Of a stretch of DNA of 32,590 bases, positions 22,613 through 30,843 are shown in pieces. Each line of letters opens with the position of its first letter. The stretch's first letter is position 1. The notes under the pieces are model-generated. The model ran no database searches, was not told the DNA's origin, and saw only the letters and a program-made list of their open reading frames with translations. The position numbers and the translations under genes were made by a program. The DNA is taken from positions 1 through 32,590 of the forward strand of contig CAYNFH010000044.1 in NCBI GenBank assembly GCA_964396385.1, written 5' to 3'. The DNA comes from CAYNFH01 sp964396385 (GTDB lineage Bacteria; Armatimonadota; Chthonomonadetes; Chthonomonadales; CAJBBX01).

Positions 22613-24159
22613 GCGCGGCCCTCTACCATGAGCCGGCCAACCGCCTCCTGCGTCGCTTCGATCCGCGGCAGGATTCCCGCCAGTTGTCCGTTATACATGA
22701 CGGCAATGCGGTCCGACAGCTCGAAGATCTCGTCAAGGTCTAGCGAGAATAGCAGGATGGAGAGTCCGTTTGCCGTGCCTCGGCGTAGCGATTCGTAGAC
22801 GAACCGGGTTGCCTCCACGTCCAGTCCACGCGTCGGCTGAACTGCGACAAGCAGGCGAGGCTCGCTCGCCAGTGCTCTCGCGATGACTACCTTCTGCTGG
22901 TTCCCGCCCGAGAGGGTACCGGCCTTTACATCGCCTCCACCGGCCCGGATCCGGTGATCCCGGACAGCCGTACCGCCGAGCGCGTGAACTCTGGTGAGGT
23001 TGAGGACCCGCCCGCCGCCGAACTCGGAGTCGTGCTCCCGTCCCAGCAGCATATTTTCCGCGATAGAGAAATCGAGCACCAGTCCTTCGCGGTGCCGGTC
23101 TTCCGGGATATACGCGATCCCCTGGTGCAGGCGTTCGCCGACCGTGAGGTTCGTGATGTCCTCACCTTGCAGGGTGATGCGGCCCGACTGCACAGAACGC
23201 AGCCCCACGACCGCTTCTGCGAGCTCCTTCTGCCCGCTGCCATCGACTCCGGCGATTCCCAGGACCTCGCCCGGTTGGACGTTGAGAGAGACACTGTGGA
23301 TGGCGGGAGCGCGGCGAGCGTTCAAAACAGTCACGCCGGCCATTTCGAGCGTGGGAACTGGGGCAAACCGTGCCCGTTCATCCCACGGCATCGCTTGAAT
23401 TGGAGTAGGCGCCGGGGCCCGGTCCATGGACACGCCTCGGATGGTGGTCCCCTGGCCCAGCATCAGCAGCCTGAGCTCTTCCGGATAAGTCTCGGACACG
23501 GCGCGATCCGCCACTCTATGGCCCCCTCTCATCACCGTGACCTGGTCGCAGTGGGCCATCACCTCCCGCAGCTTGTGGGTAACCAGAAGCACGGTAGCGC
23601 CCGAGTCTACGAGGCTGTGGAGGACAGCAAAAAGGGCCTCCGCCTCTTGAGGGGCAAGCGTCGCCGAGGGCTCGTCCAGGACCAGGATGCGCGCACCCCG
23701 GTATAGCGCCTTGACAATCTCCGCCTTCTGGAGTGCTGCCACAGAAAGGCTCCCCGCACGCGCGCGCCAGTCCAGGTCTACCTCCAGTCGCTTCGCAACC
23801 TCGCGCACCCGCCGCAGGCCATCGGCAGTCTGGATGTAGCCGCCGGCCGTCGGCTCGGCCCCGAGGATCACGTTCTCCAGCGCGGTAAGAGCCGGGATCA
23901 TCGTAGTGTGTTGGGTAACCATGCCAATGCCCAGGCTGATGGCGTGCGCGGGGCTCTGGATGCGCACCTCCTGGCCCTCTACGCAGATACGGCCGGCATC
24001 CGGCTGGTACCGGCCGTACAGGATGTTCATCAGGGTGGTCTTGCCGGCCCCATTTTCCCCGATGACGGCGTGGATGGTGTCAGCCTGGACGGCGAGGGAG
24101 ACGTCGTCGTTGGCTACAACTCCGCCGGGAAACACCTTCCTTATGTTGAGCATCTCCAC
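22609..24159 (-). CDS. Double-domain ABC ATPase for nucleoside-type importer
   Basis: A 516-residue protein with two ATPase domains (NupO/YufO/RbsA-like). Domain 1 has Walker A GENGAGKTT at 34-42, a degenerate signature SVAALQKAEI and Walker B LVLDEPSA. Domain 2 has an atypical Walker A GVDGSGQKEL, a good signature LSGGNQQK, and LLVAVQPTRGLD where Gln replaces the usual Glu. This asymmetry is normal for the family, so one composite site probably hydrolyses ATP. The GTG start at 24159 lacks a clear ribosome site; an ATG two codons on is an alternative. It leads the permease pair, but no BmpA-like binding protein gene lies next to it. Upstream is a heptamer array and a divergent LOG-family gene. 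Confidence 0.92.
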   Translation of the reverse strand: MEMLNIRKVFPGGVVANDDVSLAVQADTIHAVIGENGAGKTTLMNILYGRYQPDAGRICVEGQEVRIQSPAHAISLGIGMVTQHTTMIPALTALENVILGAEPTAGGYIQTADGLRRVREVAKRLEVDLDWRARAGSLSVAALQKAEIVKALYRGARILVLDEPSATLAPQEAEALFAVLHSLVDSGATVLLVTHKLREVMAHCDQVTVMRGGHRVADRAVSETYPEELRLLMLGQGTTIRGVSMDRAPAPTPIQAMPWDERARFAPVPTLEMAGVTVLNARRAPAIHSVSLNVQPGEVLGIAGVDGSGQKELAEAVVGLRSVQSGRITLQGEDITNLTVGERLHQGIAYIPEDRHREGLVLDFSIAENMLLGREHDSEFGGGRVLNLTRVHALGGTAVRDHRIRAGGGDVKAGTLSGGNQQKVVIARALASEPRLLVAVQPTRGLDVEATRFVYESLRRGTANGLSILLFSLDLDEIFELSDRIAVMYNGQLAGILPRIEATQEAVGRLMVEGRA

Positions 24160-24170
24160 GACGCGAGGAG

Positions 24171-24212
24171 GATTTTCAGTTTTCGATTTTGGATTTTCGA
24201 TTTTGGGTTTTC
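24171..24212 (+). repeat. Heptanucleotide tandem repeat (GATTTTC/GATTTTG)
   Basis: Six consecutive 7-base units read GATTTTC, AGTTTTC, GATTTTG, GATTTTC, GATTTTG and GGTTTTC. It lies between the divergent ATPase and LOG-family genes, in the likely promoter region of both. The low GC stands out from the surroundings. Confidence 0.85.
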
Positions 24213-24278
24213 GAATGAGAGGGGTTATCGGTTCATTGTAGCTGAATAGTCCCTCGGAACGTCACGGGAGGAGCAACG

Positions 24279-25121
24279 ATGCCCAACACCAAAGGTCCCA
24301 AACCGCCACGGCGGTCACCCCATCCGTCGTTGAACCGGGCGGCCCAGACGGGCCGGCCAACCGAGGATGAGAAGCTGCTCGCCGTGCCCAGCTCGGACCA
24401 GGCTGCATTTACCCATACTGATCCGTGGCGAGTGCTGCGGATCATGGGCGAGTTTGTCGAGGGATTCGATGCTCTCGCTGCGCTCGGGCCGGCGGTCACC
24501 CTGTTCGGGTCCGCGCGGACCAAGGCGGACAGCCCGGTATACCTGGCAGCTACGAAGGTCGCGCGGCTGCTGGGCCAGGCCGGGTTCGCCATCATCACCG
24601 GTGGCGGCCCGGGGATTATGGAGGCAGGAAACCGCGGCGCCCAGGAGGCGGGAGTCACCTCCGTAGGACTGAACATCGAACTCCCTTTCGAGCAGGAGAT
24701 CAACCCCTACGTGGACCTGTCCGTGCAGTTCCGGTACTTCATGGTCCGCAAGACCATGCTCGTCAAGTACGCGCAGGCGTTCGTGATCTTCCCGGGCGGG
24801 TTCGGCACCTTGGACGAGCTATTTGAGTCGCTTGTCCTGATCCAGACCGGGAAGGTACGCAACTTCCCGGTGATACTCTTCGGAAACTCCTACTGGGACG
24901 GAATGCTGCGCTGGATGCGCGAGCAGTTGCTGGCGGAATGCAACATCGGTCCGGAGGACCTGGACCTTCTGATCCTGACTGACTCGCCCGAGGAGGTGCG
25001 TGACATCGTCGTCCGGTCGGTGAGAGACAAGGACTGGCGCATCCATCAGGAGGAGCGGGCCCGGCAGACCACCCGAAGCGTCATGGGTGGCGAGGTCGGA
25101 AACACGGAGGCGGCTTCGTAG
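24279..25121 (+). CDS. LOG-family (TIGR00730) Rossmann-fold protein
   Basis: A 280-residue member of the family that includes cytokinin-activating LOG phosphoribohydrolases and nucleotide 5'-monophosphate nucleosidases. Residues 1-70 are a basic extension not needed for the core. TLFGSAR begins the Rossmann fold, and AIITGGGPGIMEAGNRGAQEAG is the nucleotide loop. FPGGFGTLDELFE, with its PGGxGTxxE pattern, is the active-site motif. The C-terminal 50 residues are extended. ATG at 24279 has GGGAGGAG eight bases upstream. A role in purine monophosphate salvage would fit the divergently transcribed nucleoside importer, but that link is inference. Confidence 0.88.
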   Translation: MPNTKGPKPPRRSPHPSLNRAAQTGRPTEDEKLLAVPSSDQAAFTHTDPWRVLRIMGEFVEGFDALAALGPAVTLFGSARTKADSPVYLAATKVARLLGQAGFAIITGGGPGIMEAGNRGAQEAGVTSVGLNIELPFEQEINPYVDLSVQFRYFMVRKTMLVKYAQAFVIFPGGFGTLDELFESLVLIQTGKVRNFPVILFGNSYWDGMLRWMREQLLAECNIGPEDLDLLILTDSPEEVRDIVVRSVRDKDWRIHQEERARQTTRSVMGGEVGNTEAAS

Positions 25122-25127
25122 ACGCCT

Positions 25128-26447
<1,320 letters not shown>

Positions 26448-26465
26448 TTCCAGCGCTTGCCTTCG

Positions 26466-27719
26466 CTATATGCCGCCCAGGAAGCGTCCCGGGCTGAAAA
26501 GCCCTTGCGGGTCAAGTGCATGCTTCAGACCTTGCATCAAGCGGAAGTCTTCTCGCACCGGCCCCCAGACATCCCCGACCTGCTGCTTCCAGCCCGGAGG
26601 AAGACAGGTTATCGCGAGGCTGCATCCCGGGCCAAGCTCCGACCGCAGCTTGGAGATGATCTCCGGCTCTACCGTCTCCGTATCGAGGGCCGCTTCGACG
26701 ATGCCCGCAGGGACATTCGCCACTAAGTCCAGCGAAGCTCCACCGTCGGTCACTCTGCACAAGCTCTGGACGAATCCCTCTACCTCAGTGGGCCGGACGG
26801 CGGCACGGATCTTCAACCCTCGTATTGAACCTATGATAGCATGGCGGAGACTGTCCGGGGCCGGACCATCGACCGGCATCAGACCCTGAGTGTGCAATAT
26901 CCGATCGATCTCCGCCTGCTGCCATGCAACGGCTTCGGAGCTGCCGAAGAGCCCGACGGTCAATTGCGGAGTGCCGAGCAGACTTGTGATAAGATAGTTC
27001 GGCTGCAGACGCCTCGCATGCACCTGCAGCGCCGCGCGTATCGCAACTTCGAGGTTACTAGCACCGTAAGTCACGTGGCGCCGCTCCTGCGGCAAGGGGC
27101 TGGTCTAGAACGTGACCTCCGTGATGAAGCCGAGCGTGCCCCACGAGCCCGCGAAGAGCTTGCATAAGTCGTAACCCGCGACGTTCTTTACGACCTTGCC
27201 GCCCCCTTTGACCACCGTGCCGTTGGCCAGCACCACCCGAACTCCCAGAAGTCTATCACGAGGCAGGCCATAGGCGGCCTGCCACAGTCCCTGGGCATTG
27301 GTTGCGACGATACCGCCCAGCGTAGCCCGGTCCGCACAGGGCGGATCCAGCGGAAGGAGCTGGCCGCGCGCCTGAAGCTCTGCCTGCAAGTTGTCCAGGC
27401 TCATGCCGGCGCCTGCGGTGACCACCATGTCGTCCGGAGAGTACTCCCTTATGCCGCTGAGGGAGCCGGACCGTAAGGCGGCCCAAGCGGTAGAGCGTAA
27501 TGGGTTCCCCTGAGCGACGGCCGTCCCACCGCCCCAGGGCACCAGGCCAAGCTGCTTCCGGTGGGCCTGCTGAACGGCCTCGACTGCATCGGAATCCGAG
27601 CCCGGGTCCAGTTCGAGGACAGCCGCAACACCGTCCAGGATGGGAGGAGCACTGGTGTCATTCGACAGGTTGCTCGACCGGGCGCTTTGTGGAAGAAAGT
27701 CTTTGTGATTTGGGGCCAT
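26466..27719 (-). pseudogene. glcE: glcE, FAD-binding subunit of glycolate oxidase, interrupted by in-frame TAG
   Basis: The full frame is 417 codons plus a stop. The first 204 residues hold the FAD-binding domain (VPWGGGTAVAQGNP, MVVTAGAGMSLDNLQAEL, PLDPPCADRATLGGIVATN, VKNVAGYDLCKLFAGSWGTLGFITEVTF). A TAG at 27107-27105 follows. The same frame then resumes with TSPLPQERRHV and continues through a normal C-terminal domain to HALDPQGLFSPGRFLGGI. Homologues usually have Lys at the TAG position (EVTFK..PLP), so a single AAG-to-TAG change would explain it. It is either a recent nonsense mutation, a sequencing error, or a subunit split that needs internal reinitiation. No frameshift is needed. 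TAG is used as the final stop by other genes here, so recoding is unlikely. Confidence 0.88.
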
Positions 27720-27791
27720 GCCCTGAACCTGCGAAACTTAGCAGCCGAAACTGGTAGTAAGCGAGATATCTGTAGAGCGGAACACGTTTCG

Positions 27792-27853
27792 GTCCCGGCA
27801 AGTCATTACTGCAGGCGCCGGGACGCGTTACAACTCCATACAAAACTCCATAC
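27792..27853. promoter_or_regulatory. Repeats in the divergent glcE / membrane-protein intergenic region
   Basis: GTCCCGGC (27792-27799) and GCCGGGAC (27817-27824) form a perfect 8-bp inverted repeat with a 17-base loop. Two perfect copies of AACTCCATAC (27832-27841 and 27844-27853) follow with a 12-base period. They lie between divergent starts and could bind a regulator. No clear -35/-10 pair was identified. Confidence 0.35.
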
Positions 27854-27890
27854 GGGACCGGGCAGAGATGTCCGAGGGCGAGAAACAGAG

Positions 27891-28343
27891 ATGAAGGTCG
27901 CGAGAGAGAGCATTCTGATAGTAGCAATCGGCGTATTGGACCTGACCACTACGCTGTTATGGGTTCACAATCACGGCGCCCAGGAAGCCAATCCTGTTTT
28001 CAGCTATTACCTGGCCCTTGGCCCGTTCTGGTTCGCTTTGATGAAGATGGTGATGCTGCTGGCGCCGGTATTCCTCCTTGAGTGGGCGGCCCGGCATCGA
28101 CCATCCTTCGCCCGCAAGGGCGCTCGGTTTGCAATCGCCGCCTACCTGACCATGTACATAGTAGGAGTTGCGCAGCTCAATCCTCAGCTCCTGCACCCGC
28201 GCCACGCGGGCACGACCATCGCTTCGCTGGATGCCCCAACGGGTGCCATGCCGGTGGACTACGAGTCCCACAACGGTATCGATGGCGCGGGGCCGGCCCT
28301 CACCGGATCCGATTCGGCCATCGTTTACGAAGGTATGCGTTAG
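27891..28343 (+). CDS. Small membrane protein, DUF5658-like
   Basis: A 150-residue protein with three hydrophobic segments near residues 7-23, 40-65 and 82-95. An early LDLTTTLLWVHNHGAQEANPVFSYYL segment resembles the D-x-TT...EaNP pattern of DUF5658 membrane proteins. The C-terminal 50 residues are hydrophilic. The ATG at 27891 was chosen because it starts at the first membrane span; the frame is open another 110 codons upstream but runs antisense through glcE. It lies on the plus strand between glcD and glcE, both on minus, and so splits the glycolate oxidase locus. Function is unknown. Confidence 0.65.
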   Translation: MKVARESILIVAIGVLDLTTTLLWVHNHGAQEANPVFSYYLALGPFWFALMKMVMLLAPVFLLEWAARHRPSFARKGARFAIAAYLTMYIVGVAQLNPQLLHPRHAGTTIASLDAPTGAMPVDYESHNGIDGAGPALTGSDSAIVYEGMR

Positions 28344-28410
28344 GGCCCTCACCCCCAACCCTACTCTCGCAATAGCAGCAGAGGGGCACTAACCTGGTTG
28401 TGGAGGAGGA

Positions 28411-29865
28411 TCATACGAAGGCGGCGCGTGGGCGCCACTTGACCTCCACGCAGCTCTTGGCCGTGGGGAAGAGCTTGCCCGGGTTGCACAGCGTGTTAGT
28501 GTTGAACACGCCGCGCACTCGCTCCATCAACGCGATGTCCGCTTCTGAGAACAGCAGCGGCATCGCGTCTATCTTTTCGACCCCGATCCCGTGCTCCCCC
28601 GTGATCGAGCCACCGACCCGTACGCACAGCTCGAGTATCTCCTCGCCAGCCTGCACCACGCGTTTGAGCTCCTCCGGGTCCCTCTCGTCGAATAGAACGC
28701 AAGGATGCAGGTTGCCATCGCCTGCGTGAAAGATGTTGCAGATGCGGACGCCGTGCCTCGCAGAGATCACTCCTATCTCGCGGAGCACCTCGGGGAGCTT
28801 GCTCCGCGGAATAACCCCGTCCTGCGTTACGATGCTGGGCGCCAGCCGCCCTGCCGCGCCGATGCCCTTCTTCCGGGCGATCCAGAGTCGCGCCCGCTCC
28901 TCGGTGGTCGCGGCCAAACGGACCTCCCGCGCATTGTTCCGGCGACAGATATCCCGAACGCGCTCCGCATCCGTATCGAGCCCCGCCTCGAACCCGTCCA
29001 GCTCGATGATAAGAACGGCCTTGGCATCGCGGGGAAAGCCGAAATGGAAAGCGTCCTCAATAGCCTGGAGGATTAACTGGTCAATCATCTCGAGGGCGCC
29101 GGGCATAATCCCGGCGGCGATGATGTCTGACACCGTCTGGCTGCAATCGTCGATGGACTCGAACACCCCGAGCAGCGTCCGGTACCCCTGGGGGAGCGGA
29201 GTGAGGCGAACCGTCACCTCGGTTACAATGCCGAAAGTGCCTTCGGACCCTACCACCAGCCCCACCAGGTCATAGCCCGGCAGCTCCTCCACGTCGCCGC
29301 CAACCTGGACAATCTCTCCATCAGGCAAGACTATCTTCAGACCGGTTACGTGGTTGGTGGTGACGCCATACTTGAGCGTGTGCGGGCCGCCGGAATTTTC
29401 GGCAACGTTGCCCCCCACGGTGCAGGCGCCCTGGCTAGAGGGATCCGGAGCATAGTGGAGGCCCTCCGAAGCCACGGCCTTGCTGAGTCGCAGGTTGACG
29501 CAGCCGGCTTGTGCGGTGAGGCGGCGGTTGGGAATGTCCACTCGCAGGATCTGATTCATGCGGACGGTGGAGATGACTACTCCACCGCAGACTGCGGTGG
29601 TGCCGCCGCTCAACCCCGTACCCGCTCCGCGCGGAACGAACGGCACACCAAGCCGATTGCATAATCTGACTACCTCGGCGACCTGCATAGTGGACGTAGG
29701 CAGCACGACCGCGGATGGGGCGGAGCGCTCTACCGTATACGCGTCGCAGTCGTAGACGCGCAGCTCCGGCCGGTCCGCCAAGACGGACTCAGCCCCGACT
29801 ATGGCGCCCAGCTCGCGGGTCAGACGGTCCAGGGTAACAGGTGTCGCTGAGGTGACTGGAGGCAT
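28411..29865 (-). CDS. glcD: Glycolate oxidase FAD-linked subunit GlcD
   Basis: A 484-residue flavoprotein oxidising glycolate or D-lactate. The N-terminal FAD-binding domain of the VAO type has PFVPRGAGTGLSGG near residues 70-85, then CTVGGNVAENSGGPHTLKYG and LVGSEGTFGIVTEV. The C-terminal domain has HAGDGNLHPCVLFD, the metal/active-site histidine motif, and GGSITGEHGIGVEK. The ATG at 29865 was chosen because the preceding 65 codons of open frame run antisense through ndk and are Arg-rich. No strong ribosome site is seen. It follows ndk by 43 bases. Its partners glcE and glcF lie beyond an oppositely oriented gene, so glcD is transcribed separately from them or reads through it in antisense. 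Confidence 0.93.
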   Translation of the reverse strand: MPPVTSATPVTLDRLTRELGAIVGAESVLADRPELRVYDCDAYTVERSAPSAVVLPTSTMQVAEVVRLCNRLGVPFVPRGAGTGLSGGTTAVCGGVVISTVRMNQILRVDIPNRRLTAQAGCVNLRLSKAVASEGLHYAPDPSSQGACTVGGNVAENSGGPHTLKYGVTTNHVTGLKIVLPDGEIVQVGGDVEELPGYDLVGLVVGSEGTFGIVTEVTVRLTPLPQGYRTLLGVFESIDDCSQTVSDIIAAGIMPGALEMIDQLILQAIEDAFHFGFPRDAKAVLIIELDGFEAGLDTDAERVRDICRRNNAREVRLAATTEERARLWIARKKGIGAAGRLAPSIVTQDGVIPRSKLPEVLREIGVISARHGVRICNIFHAGDGNLHPCVLFDERDPEELKRVVQAGEEILELCVRVGGSITGEHGIGVEKIDAMPLLFSEADIALMERVRGVFNTNTLCNPGKLFPTAKSCVEVKWRPRAAFV

Positions 29866-29908
29866 ACACGTGACCGATGGCGTGGGGAGAGCTGCGGTCC
29901 GCACCTCG

Positions 29909-30325
29909 CTAGCCCAGGAGCTCGCCGGGTCGGAACCAGAGGGCGAGCTCCGTCTGCGCCGTTTCCGGAGCGTCCGAGCCGTGTACCAGGTTCGTCTGGA
30001 TATCCGTAGTGAAGTCGCCGCGGATTGTGCCCGGCAGCGCCTCCTCCGGCTTGAGAGCACCCATCATCTTGCGCACAAGGGTAATGGCCTGATTCCCCTC
30101 CCAGGCCATGGCGACGACAGGGCCTCCTGTGATGAACTGCACAAGCTCCCCGAAAAACGGCTTCTCTCGGTGCACAGCGTAGTGCTTTTCCGCCAGCTCG
30201 CGGTCCGGCCTCAGCATCTTCAGGCCGACCAGCTTGAGACCGCGGCTCTCAAACCGGCGGATGATCTCGCCGACCAGTCTGCGCTCGACGCCGTCCGGCT
30301 TTACCATGACGAATGTCCGTTCCAT
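29909..30325 (-). CDS. ndk: Nucleoside diphosphate kinase
   Basis: A 138-residue enzyme transferring the gamma-phosphate from ATP to nucleoside diphosphates. It starts METFV-like (MERTFVMVKPDGVERRLVGEII). The middle has KEPFF-like KPFFGELVQFITGGPVVAMAWEG, and the active-site histidine is in NLVHGSDAPETAQTELALWF. The length is standard. The ATG at 30325 is preceded by GGGGGAAGAG; the longer open frame upstream is not family-like. The gene lies between the Cys-rich secreted protein gene and glcD on the same strand. Confidence 0.96.
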   Translation of the reverse strand: MERTFVMVKPDGVERRLVGEIIRRFESRGLKLVGLKMLRPDRELAEKHYAVHREKPFFGELVQFITGGPVVAMAWEGNQAITLVRKMMGALKPEEALPGTIRGDFTTDIQTNLVHGSDAPETAQTELALWFRPGELLG

Positions 30326-30398
30326 GAGCTCTTCCCCCCGCACTGTGTTTGGCGGATGGAGTATACCCGTGGAAGGAGGGCTGATGGCGCAAGACTGA

Positions 30399-30428
30399 GG
30401 GGTAGGGCATGCCAACACGCCCTACCCC
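30399..30428. repeat. Perfect 10-bp palindromic hairpin
   Basis: GGGGTAGGGC (30399-30408) and GCCCTACCCC (30419-30428) are perfect inverted repeats around a 10-base loop, between the Cys-rich protein gene and ndk. No T-run follows on the minus strand, so it is not a canonical terminator. It could be a REP-like element or an mRNA-stabilising hairpin. Confidence 0.75.
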
Positions 30429-30455
30429 TGATGCAGGTCCGACGAAGAAAGAAGG

Positions 30456-30725
30456 TTACTTCTTGCCGCCCTTGTGAGTGCCGCCCTTCTTGTTGTTCGG
30501 CATGGGGCACTGGGCGCAGCAGTAGTAGGTCTTCTTGCCGATCTTGACCGCGGTCGGATTCTCCTTGGTCTTCTTCGTGGAGAGCGGCATCTTGCAGACG
30601 GGACACGTCATGGCCGCGGCAACCTTCTTGCCCTTCTCCTTCTGGCCTGGTGCGGCAACGGCAACCGAAGTGGCAAGCGTGGCAACGGCGATCACGGCGG
30701 AAATGCGAGCGACCAGCCTGTTCAT
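30456..30725 (-). CDS. Small secreted Cys-rich protein, YHS/TRASH-like
   Basis: An 89-residue protein with a signal peptide (MNRLVARIS, hydrophobic core, cleavage after AVAA near residue 25). The mature part has CPVCKM (Cys41/44) and, after a basic stretch, KIGKKTYYCCAQCP (Cys69/70/73), ending in a Lys/Gly-rich tail. The spacing recalls metal-binding YHS or TRASH-type modules (CPVCGM...YYFCSxxC), so a secreted metal-binding role is plausible. The ATG at 30725 has GGGAGGT upstream; the longer open frame is not signal-peptide-like. It is flanked upstream by a candidate promoter and hairpin and downstream by a palindrome, so it may be a single-gene unit between lepA and ndk. Confidence 0.72.
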   Translation of the reverse strand: MNRLVARISAVIAVATLATSVAVAAPGQKEKGKKVAAAMTCPVCKMPLSTKKTKENPTAVKIGKKTYYCCAQCPMPNNKKGGTHKGGKK

Positions 30726-30770
30726 GAATGAGACCTCCCTGGTGTGGTGAAATTCGGAGCTTTGCCGGCC

Positions 30771-30829
30771 CAGCGGTGCTGCCACCGCTGCGCTCGGCTG
30801 ATTATCGTAGCGAGGCAGGCACGTGGAAA
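30771..30829 (-). promoter_or_regulatory. Candidate promoter and leader hairpin for the Cys-rich protein gene
   Basis: On the minus strand TTTCCA (30829-30824) and GATAAT (30806-30801) are spaced by 17 bases. Just downstream CAGCGGTG and CACCGCTG (30771-30790) form a perfect 8-bp stem with a 4-base loop in the leader. The -35 is weak. Confidence 0.4.
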
Positions 30830-30843
30830 GTTCCTGCGGTTGA

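Noticed and set aside
27105..27107. Amber recoding (pyrrolysine or readthrough) in glcE
   Set aside because: Several genes here, such as the porin and lepA, end in TAG, and GlcE has no reason to need a special residue there. A point mutation or base error is simpler.
30399..30428. Intrinsic terminator for the Cys-rich protein gene
   Set aside because: The stem is perfect, but no T-run follows in the direction of transcription.
29801..30547. Plus-strand open frame opposite ndk
   Set aside because: ndk on the minus strand is unmistakable; this frame is its Arg- and Leu-rich shadow.
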